From assembly GCF_030406605.1 (NCBI RefSeq), contig NZ_CP129104.1, forward strand, positions 62,001-126,000: 64,000 nucleotides of DNA, written 5' to 3'. Position 1 is the stretch's first letter. The number at the start of each line of letters is the position of its first letter. Made by a program: the position numbers and the translations under genes. This DNA is from Curtobacterium sp. 458. GTDB taxonomy: Bacteria; Actinomycetota; Actinomycetes; Actinomycetales; Microbacteriaceae. Positions 18,101 to 25,893 of the stretch are shown here, piece after piece. Under the pieces are notes generated by a model. The model did no database searches and was not told the origin of the DNA. It worked only from the letters and a program-made list of their open reading frames with translations.

Positions 18101-18283
18101 TGCCCGGAGGCGCTGGGCGACGAACCGGGCCAGGGTCGTGGTCTTGCCGGTGCCCGGGGCGCCGATGACCGCGGCGTGCCGGTCCGGGGGCAGCGCGAGC
18201 ACGGCGTCCTGGGCCGCGTCGGGGGCCAGCGCACGCGCGACGCCCGTGTCGTCGGGGGTGGGCGTGAGGGTGGTCCGGGGCAC
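15128..18283 (-). CDS. adnA: AdnA-type helicase-nuclease subunit
   Basis: 1051 residues. Walker A GAPGTGKTTT is near residue 44. The Walker B position reads VVVDDTQEL instead of DEYQD. Later helicase motifs are weak (VVVTRSGAAIP, VVLGLQDGVWP). The C-terminal nuclease module is well kept: GSIDRIEVDADGRISVVDLK near 925-935, then HPQLGAYQLAV. Cysteines in EECPVHWF and, at the very end, CEQSRTGAEC may form a metal or Fe-S site as in AddB-like nucleases (inference). I chose GTG at 18283: TACCGT lies exactly 6 nt upstream, a leaderless arrangement; an in-frame GTG/ATG up to 18328 is possible. Homologous in position to Rv3202c. Confidence 0.87.
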   Translation of the reverse strand: MPRTTLTPTPDDTGVARALAPDAAQDAVLALPPDRHAAVIGAPGTGKTTTLARFVAQRLRAADAISSDGYATVLALTSARTAATALRDRLATAVDRVVPGALARTVNSLAFQVVTHAAVAQGQEVPTLLTGGEQDRIIADLLAGHESDGTGPDWPEPITAVVRERVGFRTALRDVMMRAVAAGIEPDEMRELGDETGHPEWRAVGDFVDGYRAALSAFRATSLDAAELVAYATAAVLRGQVPPAVAALRTVVVDDTQELVEGEIALLGALARSGVQVVAFGDPDIAASAFRGAVPDVLGRLGARLGVADVEQVVLGTVHRHAAPVRALVTGITARIGAAAAGRQRSAVATVADARSDAVVHVQGASRAALVVAIARRLREHRLLDGVPWHRMVVVTRSGAAIPELVRALSVAEVPATAGAAPVRVRDDSAARSLLDAAAVALGVLPLDADLATAFATGPLGGLDTLAMRRLRLALRREELAGDGTRTADELLVEALGAPERLATIDAGFARRATRLAKSLVQARADAEADASIEEILWGLWERSGLAEVWRSQSEAGGVGAGEADRHLDAVVGLFTAAKRFVERTPDAPARVFVDDLLDADLPEDSIGPDRTAGRVRVLTPSATVGLECDVVVVLGLQDGVWPNTRVRGSLLDPDGMVRAAEGTERSAVDDRAAVIADELRLFARAVSRATTQVVIGTVANDDESPSPFVRLVPEPPDRAATVHPLSLRGLAGSLRRRVVASGDPEAASALARLAEAEVPGADPDDWYGTAEPTTDAPLVDLDAEPAPEYEGGPVVAPTVSVSPSRIGTFEECPVHWFVQTFGGGAPSPAMGIGTIVHDAMEHATSVDVESLWAHVESRWGELTFESPWIADRERARTRRMIEGLSDYLRTFAAAGRRLLGAETAFSLVTGPARMRGSIDRIEVDADGRISVVDLKTGRSMPSEKNDMPEHPQLGAYQLAVEDGAVEGVPAGAPMADARLVFVQNARSTHAYSERTQHAFDPDAREAYRERLHGVARGMAGRTFLANVDDHCEQSRTGAECRIHVVGEVTW

Positions 18284-18413
18284 GCTCGTACGGTACCCAC
18301 GACGGCCGACACCGCCGACGCCCGACACGGCGCCGTGGACCGTTCCGCGCGGGTGGTGTGCGCCCGCGGCGAACGGCCGGAGCAGCCGGGGACCGCCCCG
18401 CTACGCTGTGGTC

Positions 18414-18638
18414 GTGGACATCAAGATCGGCATCATGAACAGCCCGCGCGAGATCGCGTTCGAGAGCGCGCAGACCGCTGACCAGATCGAGCAGGCGGTG
18501 TCGGAGGCCCTCACGGCGAAGGCCACGCACGTCTCCCTGCAGGACGAGAAGGGCCGTCGCTTCATCGTGCCGGTCGCGTCGCTCGCGTACGTCGAGGTCG
18601 GCGCGGAAGAGGCTCGTCGCATCGGCTTCGTCGCCTGA
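18414..18638 (+). CDS. DUF3107 small protein
   Basis: 74 residues, MDIKIGIMNSPREIAFESAQ at the start and a short beta-rich C-terminus (RRFIVPVASLAYVEVG). It matches the DUF3107 family (Rv3208A/TB9.4 type) in length and pattern; role unknown. TACGCT at 18402-18407 is 6 nt before the GTG, so the mRNA is probably leaderless. Divergent from adnA; the next gene starts 1 nt after its stop. Confidence 0.88.
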   Translation: MDIKIGIMNSPREIAFESAQTADQIEQAVSEALTAKATHVSLQDEKGRRFIVPVASLAYVEVGAEEARRIGFVA

Positions 18639-18639
18639 C

Positions 18640-18936
18640 GTGGAGCTGCTCTTCGCCGTGCTCGGCGGCCTGCTCGTCGGGGCCGTCGCGCACGTCGTGC
18701 TGCCGTGGCGCGCGAGCCGGGGCGTCCTGGTGGGTCCGGTCGTCGGCGGCGTCGCCTCGGCCGTGCTCTGGGAGGCCCTGACCTGGGCCGGGTGGCCGTA
18801 CGACGGCGGCTGGATCTGGGTCGCGGCACTCGTCGGCGCGGCCGTCGCGGCGGCCGTGGTCGCGTGGGCGCTCGGCAGCCGTCGCCGGGCAGCCGACGAC
18901 GCGTACTACGAGCGCGTCCGGGCGAACGGCGCCTGA
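18640..18936 (+). CDS. Small membrane protein
   Basis: 98 residues beginning GTG one base after the DUF3107 stop, so it is very likely translated from the same mRNA by coupling. Three hydrophobic segments are visible: ELLFAVLGGLLVGAVAHVVL, VLVGPVVGGVASAVLWEALTW and WIWVAALVGAAVAAAVVAWA. A positively charged C-terminal tail (GSRRRAADDAYYERVR) is probably cytoplasmic. I do not recognise a family. Confidence 0.75.
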   Translation: MELLFAVLGGLLVGAVAHVVLPWRASRGVLVGPVVGGVASAVLWEALTWAGWPYDGGWIWVAALVGAAVAAAVVAWALGSRRRAADDAYYERVRANGA

Positions 18937-19007
18937 ACCGCTGAGCCGCGCCGCAGCCGACCGCTCCGCCGGCGAACTCAGCAGAGCCGCCGGCGCTCTT
19001 GTGCGAC

Positions 19008-19721
19008 TCAGGCGGTGAGGCCGAGCGCGTCCATCCGCCGACTGTGCGCCGCGATGAGCTCCGTCCAGACCGGCTCGAGCCGCGACTGGTCCTCCCGGGC
19101 GTGCGACGCGAGCGCCGACCGCGCCACGAGCAGGGTGTCCCCGACGAGTCGCCGGCCCCACATCGCCAGTCGCGACCCCACGCGGGGATCGGCCTCGATG
19201 TGCGCGGTCAGCTCCTCCACGACCGCCGCCGCCTCACGTGCGTCGAACACCGTGCGGAGCCGCTGCCGGACGTCGATCGGGAGCGAGCGCAGCAGGTCGT
19301 CGAACAGGTCGTTGAGGATGCCGGCGGTGACGTAGCCGGTGAGCATCGACTCGTACCAGTCGGCACCGCTGGTCCGCTCGAGGAAGCGGTCGATCGCCTC
19401 GCGGTGCGGCGCCATGAGCTCGGCCGGGTCCTGCCCGTTCCGCTCGATCTCGGCGACGATGGTCCGGTGTCGCTCGAGCGCGGTCGTCGCGAGCACGCCC
19501 GTGACCAGCCGTCCGGAGAGCGTCGGCGCCGCTGCGCCTGCGCGGCCCATCGTCTCGTACATCGACAGCTGCAGGTACGCGGCCTGACCGAGGTAGACGT
19601 CGAGCTCGGGGCTGACGTCGTCCAGCCGGAGCCGCTCACCGGACGCCTTCTTCGGGTTGCGCGAGGCGAGCCAGGCGGCAGCCAGCCGCGCAGCACGTTT
19701 CCGGTTCCACCAAGAGACCAC
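19008..19721 (-). CDS. Ferritin-like domain protein (Rv3210c type)
   Basis: 237 residues, almost wholly helical. It opens with a basic stretch WWNRKRAARLAAAWLASRNP and continues with four long helices containing spaced Glu/His residues (ALERHRTIVAEIERNG, LMAPHREAIDRFLERT, MLTGYVTAGILNDLFDDLL). That pattern fits the ferritin-like fold annotated beside RhlE in actinobacteria. Metal binding is not proven from the sequence. TATGCT ends 6 nt before the GTG at 19721 (leaderless). Divergent from the RhlE-type helicase. Confidence 0.75.
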   Translation of the reverse strand: MVSWWNRKRAARLAAAWLASRNPKKASGERLRLDDVSPELDVYLGQAAYLQLSMYETMGRAGAAAPTLSGRLVTGVLATTALERHRTIVAEIERNGQDPAELMAPHREAIDRFLERTSGADWYESMLTGYVTAGILNDLFDDLLRSLPIDVRQRLRTVFDAREAAAVVEELTAHIEADPRVGSRLAMWGRRLVGDTLLVARSALASHAREDQSRLEPVWTELIAAHSRRMDALGLTA

Positions 19722-19766
19722 GCCAGCAGCATAGGGGTCCGGACCCGGGACCCCGGTCCGCGTCGG

Positions 19767-19799
19767 TAGACTGGTCGGGACTTCCACCAGGACTAAGGT
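19767..19799 (+). promoter_or_regulatory. -10 box and ribosome binding site of the DEAD-box helicase gene
   Basis: TAGACT at 19767-19772 is a good -10. AAGG at 19795-19798 is a Shine-Dalgarno 7 nt before the TTG start at 19806. The leader is only about 25 nt. Confidence 0.55.
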
Positions 19800-19805
19800 G
19801 ATTCT

Positions 19806-21308
19806 TTGACTTTCGCAGACCTCAACATCGAGCAGGACATCGTCGACGCGCTCGCGACGAAGGGCATCATCGAGCCCTTCCCGATCCAGCAGCAGACGAT
19901 CCCGCTCGCCCTGACCGGGCAGGACATCATCGGTCAGGCCAAGACGGGCACCGGCAAGACCTTCGGCTTCGGCCTGCCGCTCATCCAGCGCCTCGGAGCC
20001 GCTCCGGAGCCGGGCGTGAAGGCCCTCGTCGTCGTCCCGACCCGCGAGCTCGCGGTCCAGGTGACCGAGGACCTCGAGCTGGCCACCTCGAACCGCCCGA
20101 CGACCATCGTGTCGATCTACGGCGGCAAGGCGTACGAGGGCCAGATCGAGCAGCTCAAGGCCGGCGCGCAGATCGTCGTCGGCACCCCGGGCCGCCTCAT
20201 CGACCTGCAGCGCCAGCGCCTCCTCGACCTCTCCCACGTGCAGGAGGTGGTCCTCGACGAGGCCGACCGGATGCTCGACCTCGGGTTCCTCTCGGACATC
20301 GAGCGCATCTTCCAGGCCGTCCCGGCCGTGCGGCACACGATGCTGTTCTCGGCGACGATGCCCGCCCCGATCGTCGCACTCGCCCGTCGCTTCATGTCGC
20401 GCCCGGTGCACATCCGCGCGACCGACCCGGACGAGGGCCTGACGCAGGCGAACATCAAGCACGTCATCTACCGCGCGCACTCGCTCGACAAGGACGAGGT
20501 CATCGCCCGCATCCTGCAGGCCGAGGGTCGCGGCAAGACCGTGATCTTCACGCGGACGAAGCGTGCCGCCGCGAAGCTCGTCGAAGAGCTGAAGGACCGC
20601 GGCTTCAACGCCGCTGCCGTCCACGGCGACCTCAACCAGGAGCAGCGCGAGCGTGCCATGGCCGCCTTCAAGGCCGGCAAGCGCGACGTCCTCATCGCGA
20701 CCGACGTCGCGGCCCGCGGCATCGACGTCGACGACGTGACGCACGTCATCAACCACACGATCCCGGACGACCCCGACACCTACCTGCACCGTGCCGGCCG
20801 CACGGGTCGCGCCGGCAAGACCGGCATCGCGGTCACGTTCGTCGACTGGGACGACCTGCACAAGTGGACGCTCATCGACAAGGCGCTCCAGTTCGGCATC
20901 CCGGAGCCCGTCGAGACCTACTCGTCGTCCCCGCACCTCTTCGCCGACCTCGACATCCCCGCCGGCACCAAGGGCCGCCTCCCCGGTTCGTCGGCGCACG
21001 CCGCGTCGGCCGGCACCGGCGAGGGCAAGGGTGGCGACCGCCAGCGCGGCGGTCAGCAGGGCGAGGGGCGTTCCGGCGGCTCGCGGTCGCGTTCGCGCAG
21101 TCGCACCCGTTCGGGAGGCTCGGCACCGGCCACGACGGAGCCGTCCGACGCGCAGGCGCCCACCGCTCCCTCCGCGGACGGCGCGACCGTCGAGGCCGGT
21201 TCCGGTGACGGGGCCGCCAAGCGCCGCCGTCGGCGTCGTCGCCGCAGCGGTGCCGGCTCGTCCGAGGCGACCGCCTCGGCACCGCAGGCCGCCGGCGAGG
21301 GCGAGTAG
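19806..21308 (+). CDS. rhlE: DEAD-box ATP-dependent RNA helicase (RhlE-like)
   Basis: 500 residues. The Q motif PFPIQQQTIP is followed by Walker A AKTGTGKT (45-52), VPTRELAVQV, DEAD in VVLDEADRMLD near 150, SAT near 182, and the C-terminal motifs ATDVAARGIDVDD and HRAGRTGRAGK. It remodels structured RNA or RNP in the cytoplasm. Beyond residue about 395 is a low-complexity tail of Gly/Ser/Arg (SGGSRSRSRSRTRSGG, KRRRRRRRRSG), typical of RNA-binding extensions that help cold adaptation or ribosome assembly. The start is the rare codon TTG, supported by its Shine-Dalgarno. Confidence 0.93.
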   Translation: MTFADLNIEQDIVDALATKGIIEPFPIQQQTIPLALTGQDIIGQAKTGTGKTFGFGLPLIQRLGAAPEPGVKALVVVPTRELAVQVTEDLELATSNRPTTIVSIYGGKAYEGQIEQLKAGAQIVVGTPGRLIDLQRQRLLDLSHVQEVVLDEADRMLDLGFLSDIERIFQAVPAVRHTMLFSATMPAPIVALARRFMSRPVHIRATDPDEGLTQANIKHVIYRAHSLDKDEVIARILQAEGRGKTVIFTRTKRAAAKLVEELKDRGFNAAAVHGDLNQEQRERAMAAFKAGKRDVLIATDVAARGIDVDDVTHVINHTIPDDPDTYLHRAGRTGRAGKTGIAVTFVDWDDLHKWTLIDKALQFGIPEPVETYSSSPHLFADLDIPAGTKGRLPGSSAHAASAGTGEGKGGDRQRGGQQGEGRSGGSRSRSRSRTRSGGSAPATTEPSDAQAPTAPSADGATVEAGSGDGAAKRRRRRRRRSGAGSSEATASAPQAAGEGE

Positions 21309-21318
21309 CGCCTCCAGG

Positions 21319-21353
21319 CCGAAGGGTCCGTCGCTGACGCGACGGGCCCTTCG
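21319..21353 (+). terminator. Hairpin terminator of the DEAD-box gene
   Basis: CGAAGGGTCCGTCGC pairs with GCGACGGGCCCTTCG apart from one T-G position, with a TGAC loop, starting 11 nt after the stop. A CCTCCAGGCC half-element of the GGAGGC family precedes it. Confidence 0.75.
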
Positions 21354-21396
21354 TCGTCCCCGCCCACCGGGGTCGGGAAGGGACCGGGTCGCCGGG

Positions 21397-22269
21397 TCAG
21401 GCCAGGCGGGCGCCCGGACCGGAGACGGGTGCGGAACCGGAGGCCTCGGCGACGATCGCGTCGAACGCAGCGCGGGACGTGCGGTGCTCACCGAGTCGGT
21501 TCGGCTTGCCGGTGCCGTGGTAGTCGCTCGACCCGGTGACGAACAGGTCGAAGCGCACCGCCCAGTCGAGCAGGGTGCGCTTGCCGTGGGAGACGTTCTC
21601 GCGGTGGTCGACCTCGAGGCCGCCGAGCCCCGCGCCGACGAGCGCGCGCAGCATCTCCTCGTCGATGACGATGCCTCGCGACGACGCTGCCGGGTGCGCG
21701 ATGACCGGGACGCCGCCAGCACCGCGGATGAGCTCGACACCACGCAGGGGCGACGGAGCCTCGTGCGGTTCGTAGTACCCGGAGGCCGGGTGCAGGATGC
21801 CGCGGAACGCCGCGCTCCGGTCGGGTTCGAGGCCGCGGGCGACCAGGGCGTCCGCGATGTGCGGGCGTCCGATCGTCGCGCCCTCACTGGCCTGCGCGAG
21901 CACGTCGTCCCAGGTCAGCGGGTGGTCGGCGCCGATGCGCTCCACCATGCGGCGTGCGCGGGCCAGGCGGCCGTCGCGGATGCGGGTGGTCTCGGCGACG
22001 AGCGCGGGGTCGGTCGGGTCGACGAGGTACCCGAGCACGTGCACACTGCGGTACCCGATGCGGGTGCTGAGCTCGAGGCCGGGCAGGAGCGTGACCGGGA
22101 GCTCGCGGGCGGTCGCGATCGCCTCGTCCCAGCCGGCGGTGGTGTCGTGGTCCGTCAGTGCGACGCCGTCCAACCCGGCGGCTGCGGCGGCCCGGACGAG
22201 CTCGGCGGGGCGCTCGGTGCCGTCGGACACGCTCGAGTGCGTGTGCAGGTCGATGAACGGATCGGGCAC
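21397..22269 (-). CDS. PHP-domain phosphoesterase
   Basis: 290 residues. DLHTHSSVSDG near the N-terminus, LTDHDTTAGW, a central GLELST and TGSSDYHGTGKPNRLG near the C-terminus are the ordered metal-binding motifs of PHP proteins. Relatives include 3',5'-nucleotide bisphosphate phosphatase and RNase AM (YciV), so a role in RNA end trimming or pAp hydrolysis is plausible but not decided by sequence. GTG at 22269 is chosen because TACCAT (22277-22282) lies 7 nt upstream, a leaderless arrangement; longer in-frame starts run into the divergent gene. Confidence 0.87.
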   Translation of the reverse strand: MPDPFIDLHTHSSVSDGTERPAELVRAAAAAGLDGVALTDHDTTAGWDEAIATARELPVTLLPGLELSTRIGYRSVHVLGYLVDPTDPALVAETTRIRDGRLARARRMVERIGADHPLTWDDVLAQASEGATIGRPHIADALVARGLEPDRSAAFRGILHPASGYYEPHEAPSPLRGVELIRGAGGVPVIAHPAASSRGIVIDEEMLRALVGAGLGGLEVDHRENVSHGKRTLLDWAVRFDLFVTGSSDYHGTGKPNRLGEHRTSRAAFDAIVAEASGSAPVSGPGARLA

Positions 22270-22339
22270 GTCGCCAATGGTATCCACAGGTGAGCACGCG
22301 CACAGGCCGCGGTGGTCGGGACGGTGCGAGGATGGGTGC

Positions 22340-23824
22340 ATGGCCGACACCACTCCCCGCGCGACGAGCAACCGTTCCACGACCCCCGGCTCCTCGACCT
22401 TCAAGGACTACATCGGGTCGCAGTGGGCCGAGCGCGAGCGCCCGCTCCCCGAACCCCGCGAGCAGGCCGCGCACGCCGCCGCACGTCGGGCACGCATCTC
22501 CGAGCTGCACCCCGGCCGCACGATCGTCGTGCCGGCCGGCCAGGCGAAGGTCCGCTCGAACGACTGCGACTACCCGTTCCGACCGCACTCCGCGTTCGCG
22601 CACCTCACCGGCTGGGGCTCCGACACGGTCGTCGGCTCCGTGCTCGTGATGACGCCGAACGGCTCCGGGCACGACACCACCCTGTACTTCCGGGCGACGG
22701 CGGGCCGCGACTCCGAAGAGTTCTACGCCAACCCGGAGATCGGCGAGTTCTGGGTCGGGCCGCGTCCGTCCCTGGCCGAGGTCGCAGCCGACCTCGGCGT
22801 CGCCACCGCCGACCTGGGCGACCTCGACGCGGTCGTCGACGGCCTCGACGCCACCGTGCTCGTGGTCCGCGACGCCGACACCGACCTGACCCGCTCCTTC
22901 GACGAGCGCCTCGGCAGCGCGGTCGGCGGCGCCCCCGAGCAGGACGGCGCCCCGGCGACGGACGACGTCCTCGCCCGCGACCTCTCGGAGCTCCGCCTGG
23001 TGAAGGACGCGTACGAGGTGCACGAGCTCCGCCAGGCCGTGGCGGCGACGAAGGCCGGGTTCGACGACGTCATCGCCGACTTCGACGCCGTGCTGGCGCA
23101 CCCCCGCGGCGAGCGCATCGTCGAGGGCACCTTCAACCGCCGTGCCCGCGCGGACGGCAACACCGTCGGGTACGACACGATCGCGGCGTCCGGGCACCAC
23201 GCCTGCATCCTGCACTGGACCCGGAACGACGGCGCCGTGCAGCCGGGCGACCTGATCCTCATCGACGCGGGGGTCGAGGTCGACTCGTTCTACACCGCCG
23301 ACATCACCCGGACCCTGCCGGTGAGCGGCACCTTCACCGAGGTGCAGCGGATGGTCTACGAAGCCGTGCTCGAAGCGGCGGACGCGGCGTTCGCGATCGT
23401 CAAGCCGGGCATCACCTTCCGCCAGGTGCACGCCACCGCGATGGAGGTCATCGCCCGGAAGACCGCCGAGTGGGGCTTCCTGCCCGGCACTGCGGACGAG
23501 TCGTTGCAGCCCGAGAACCAGTTCCACCGCCGGTACATGGTGCACGGGACGAGCCACCACCTCGGACTCGACGTGCACGACTGCGCGAAGGCCCGCCGTG
23601 AGATGTACATCGACGGCGTCGTGCAGCCCGGCATGGTGTTCACGATCGAGCCCGGCCTGTACTTCCAGCAGGACGACCTGACGGTGCCGGAGGAGTTCCG
23701 CGGCATCGGTGTGCGCATCGAGGACGACATCCTCGTGACCGAGGACGGCGCCGAGAACCTGTCGATCGGGATCCCCCGGACCCCCTCGGAAGTGGAGGGG
23801 TGGATCGCCCGCTCCGGCCGCTAG
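22340..23824 (+). CDS. pepP: Xaa-Pro aminopeptidase (M24B, aminopeptidase P family)
   Basis: 494 residues. The N-terminal creatinase-like domain has YPFRPHSAFAHLTGWG. The C-terminal pita-bread domain shows the five metal ligands in order: IDAGVEVDSFYTADITRT (two Asp), HGTSHHLGLDVHD (His), FTIEPGLYF (Glu) and RIEDDILVT (Glu). It removes N-terminal residues that precede proline and works in peptide turnover, fitting the peptide transporters further right. A GAGGAT box lies 6 nt before the ATG, so a leaderless mRNA is possible. Ten nt separate it from the GNAT gene. Confidence 0.93.
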   Translation: MADTTPRATSNRSTTPGSSTFKDYIGSQWAERERPLPEPREQAAHAAARRARISELHPGRTIVVPAGQAKVRSNDCDYPFRPHSAFAHLTGWGSDTVVGSVLVMTPNGSGHDTTLYFRATAGRDSEEFYANPEIGEFWVGPRPSLAEVAADLGVATADLGDLDAVVDGLDATVLVVRDADTDLTRSFDERLGSAVGGAPEQDGAPATDDVLARDLSELRLVKDAYEVHELRQAVAATKAGFDDVIADFDAVLAHPRGERIVEGTFNRRARADGNTVGYDTIAASGHHACILHWTRNDGAVQPGDLILIDAGVEVDSFYTADITRTLPVSGTFTEVQRMVYEAVLEAADAAFAIVKPGITFRQVHATAMEVIARKTAEWGFLPGTADESLQPENQFHRRYMVHGTSHHLGLDVHDCAKARREMYIDGVVQPGMVFTIEPGLYFQQDDLTVPEEFRGIGVRIEDDILVTEDGAENLSIGIPRTPSEVEGWIARSGR

Positions 23825-23833
23825 CCTGAGCGG

Positions 23834-24316
23834 GTGACCACGCCCGAGCACACGCCGACGACGGACGACCTCGACATCGAGGTCGAGCACTTCGACTCCC
23901 CGGACGCCCAGCGCCTCCGTGCCGCGCAGCGCCTGGAGATCGACCGCGCCTACGGGCAGGACACCGAGCCGGGTGAGAAGCCCACGGCCGAGTCGATCGC
24001 GGTGTTCTTCGTCGCGCGGGACGCCTCGGGCACGCCGCTCGGCTGCGGTGGGCTGCGGGTCGTGCAGGACGGCATCACGGAGATCAAGCGGATGTACGTG
24101 CGGCCGGAGTCGCGCGGCGCCGGGGTGTCGACCGCGCTCCTCCGTCGCCTGGAAGAGGCAGCGCTCGACCTCGGTTCACCGGCGCTCGTGCTCGAGACGG
24201 GCACGGAGCAGAAGCGGTCGATCGGGTTCTACGAACGCGAGGGCTTCACGCGGATCGCGAACTTCGGCCCGTACGCGGGCGTGCCGACCTCCGTCTGCTA
24301 CTCGAAGGTCCTCTGA
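23834..24316 (+). CDS. GNAT family N-acetyltransferase
   Basis: 160 residues. MYVRPESRGAGVSTALLRRL is motif A (RGxGxx) for acetyl-CoA pyrophosphate binding, and GTEQKRSIGFYEREGF is motif B. The acceptor cannot be told from sequence. TAGCCT at 23822-23827 is a -10 exactly 6 nt before the GTG, and its first three bases are the stop codon of the aminopeptidase gene. It may therefore be transcribed on its own as a leaderless mRNA as well as by read-through. Confidence 0.9.
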   Translation: MTTPEHTPTTDDLDIEVEHFDSPDAQRLRAAQRLEIDRAYGQDTEPGEKPTAESIAVFFVARDASGTPLGCGGLRVVQDGITEIKRMYVRPESRGAGVSTALLRRLEEAALDLGSPALVLETGTEQKRSIGFYEREGFTRIANFGPYAGVPTSVCYSKVL

Positions 24317-24368
24317 CCCCGGGCCGCGTCGGGCTGACTGGCGCCGCGTCCGCGACCGCGTCCTCGGT

Positions 24369-24720
24369 TGGTCGCACGACATGCCGCTCGACTCCGCGCG
24401 GGCCGACACTTCGCGCGACCGACACGTCCGGCGCGCGGCACGCCGTGCGACCAGCTCCGTGCCAACAGCGGGACGCCGACCCAGCGCAGGCCCGCGCCCG
24501 CGCCCCGCGGCTGGTCGCACGACATGCGGCTCGACTCCGGGCGGGCCGACACATCGCGCGACCGACATGTTCGGCGCACGGCACGTCGTGCGACCAGCGG
24601 CGTCGTCCCAGCGCCGTTCGGCGCACGGCACGTCGTGCGACCAGCGGCGCGTCGTCCCAGCGCCGTTCGGCGCACGGCACGTCGTGCGACCAGCGGCGGG
24701 TCGTCCCAGCGGCGGGGCAC
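24369..24720. repeat. Palindromic repeat array between convergent genes
   Basis: The 407-bp gap 24317-24723 holds no gene but a structured array. Two copies of an 87-90 bp unit (about 24369-24455 and 24511-24600, near 90% alike) each begin with TGGTCGCACGAC and end with GTCGTGCGACCA or a variant, that is, with terminal inverted repeats. Two perfect tandem copies of a 49-bp unit then start at 24601 and 24650 (CGTCGTCCCAGCGCCGTTCG...GTCGTGCGACCAGCGGCG), and a truncated third starts at 24700. The terminal repeat occurs five to six times. No spacers, so not CRISPR. It may be a REP/MITE-like element and could act as a bidirectional terminator. Confidence 0.85.
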
Positions 24721-24723
24721 CCG

Positions 24724-25743
24724 TCAGGAGCGCGGAGACTCCTCGTCACCCGGACGTCGCTCCCCGTCGCCACGGCCCTGCTCCGGCGCCGATGAGGGCG
24801 CGGACGTGGGAGTCACCCGTTCGCCGAACTGGGGCTGCTCGTCGGGACGTGCCGCTTCGGCGGGGCGGTCGGCCCCGGCTGCCGGCGGCTGGTACCGGGG
24901 ACCGTCGTTCGTGCCGTAGCGCGGGGGGCCGGCCGGAGCACTCGACGAGGCCCCGGGCTGCCCGGCGGCAGGACCGACCGGAGCGCCGGACGGCACCTCG
25001 CCGTACCGCGGGCCGTCGTTCGTGCCGTACCGCGGCGCTCCCGTCTGCGCGCCGGGGGCCGACGTACCGGACTGCTGCGTGCCTCCAGGCTGCTGGTGGG
25101 GCGTCGCGTGCCCGCCGTAGGGCGCCTGCTGCTGGCGCGGGTCAGGCCGCCACGGTTCCTGCTGCTGGCGCGGCTCGGGCCGCCAGGGCTCCTGCCGGTT
25201 CACCGGCGCACCCTGCGAGGACGAGGACGACGGCGAGTCCCAGTGGGTGGACTGCGTCGCACCGAACTGCCCGAGGATCTTCTGCGCCTGCCCGGTCAGC
25301 TGCGGGTCCACCACGATCTGGTAGTTCGTCGCGAGCACCTGGTGCACGCTCGTGAAGTCCCGCTGCCGCTTCGTGATCGCGAACGAGACGATGCCGTAGA
25401 GCATGCCGAACGCGGCGCCGATGATGGCCGCGGCGATGATGAGGCCGCCGGCGGTCGGCGAGAAGAGGGTGAGGACGATGCCGAAGAAGATGCCGAGCCA
25501 GAGGCCGGACAGCGCGCCCGCGATGGCGGCGCGGCCGTAGGTCATCTTGCCGGTGACGCGCTCGACGGTCTTGAGGTCGTTGCCGACGATCGCGATCTTG
25601 GCGACCGGGAAGTCCGACTCGGCGAGCTTCGCGACGACGCGCTGCGCCTCCGGGTAGCTGTCGTAGGTGCCGAGGACGTCGCCACGCGGCAGCGTCGGGA
25701 ATGCCTGGGCCGTCCGGCCGCCGAAGGGGCTCTGATTGCTCAC
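24724..25743 (-). CDS. General stress protein 17M-like membrane protein with Pro/Gln-rich tail
   Basis: 339 residues. Residues about 22-75 (GDVLGTYDSYPEAQRVVAKL, IAIVGNDLKTVERV) match the N-terminal domain of the DUF1269/general-stress-17M family. Two membrane segments follow (AAIAGALSGLWLGIFFGIVL and GLIIAAAIIGAAFGMLYGIV). The C-terminal half is disordered and repetitive: QEPWRPEPRQQ-type units twice and PRYGTNDGPRY twice. A GATGAT box lies 6 nt before the GTG start. It occupies the position of Rv1234 relative to the MgtE-like gene. Function unknown. Confidence 0.8.
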   Translation of the reverse strand: MSNQSPFGGRTAQAFPTLPRGDVLGTYDSYPEAQRVVAKLAESDFPVAKIAIVGNDLKTVERVTGKMTYGRAAIAGALSGLWLGIFFGIVLTLFSPTAGGLIIAAAIIGAAFGMLYGIVSFAITKRQRDFTSVHQVLATNYQIVVDPQLTGQAQKILGQFGATQSTHWDSPSSSSSQGAPVNRQEPWRPEPRQQQEPWRPDPRQQQAPYGGHATPHQQPGGTQQSGTSAPGAQTGAPRYGTNDGPRYGEVPSGAPVGPAAGQPGASSSAPAGPPRYGTNDGPRYQPPAAGADRPAEAARPDEQPQFGERVTPTSAPSSAPEQGRGDGERRPGDEESPRS

Positions 25744-25893
25744 TCAGCCATCATCCACCGGACACCTTGCAATCGCACGTGCGCTCCCAGGGAAGCCGCC
25801 GACCGGGCTCGTACCCGGGGGCGGCCGGTCCGATCGGTGAGCCCGCACAGGTGCGGCGGCGTCGGCGCAGGACCGAACGGCTACGCTGGTCGG

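Noticed and set aside
24601..24720. CRISPR array
   Set aside because: The 49-bp units are contiguous with no variable spacers, and no cas genes are near.
25744..25893. Magnesium riboswitch before the MgtE-like gene
   Set aside because: The gene looks leaderless (TACGCT 6 nt before GTG), leaving no 5' leader for a riboswitch.
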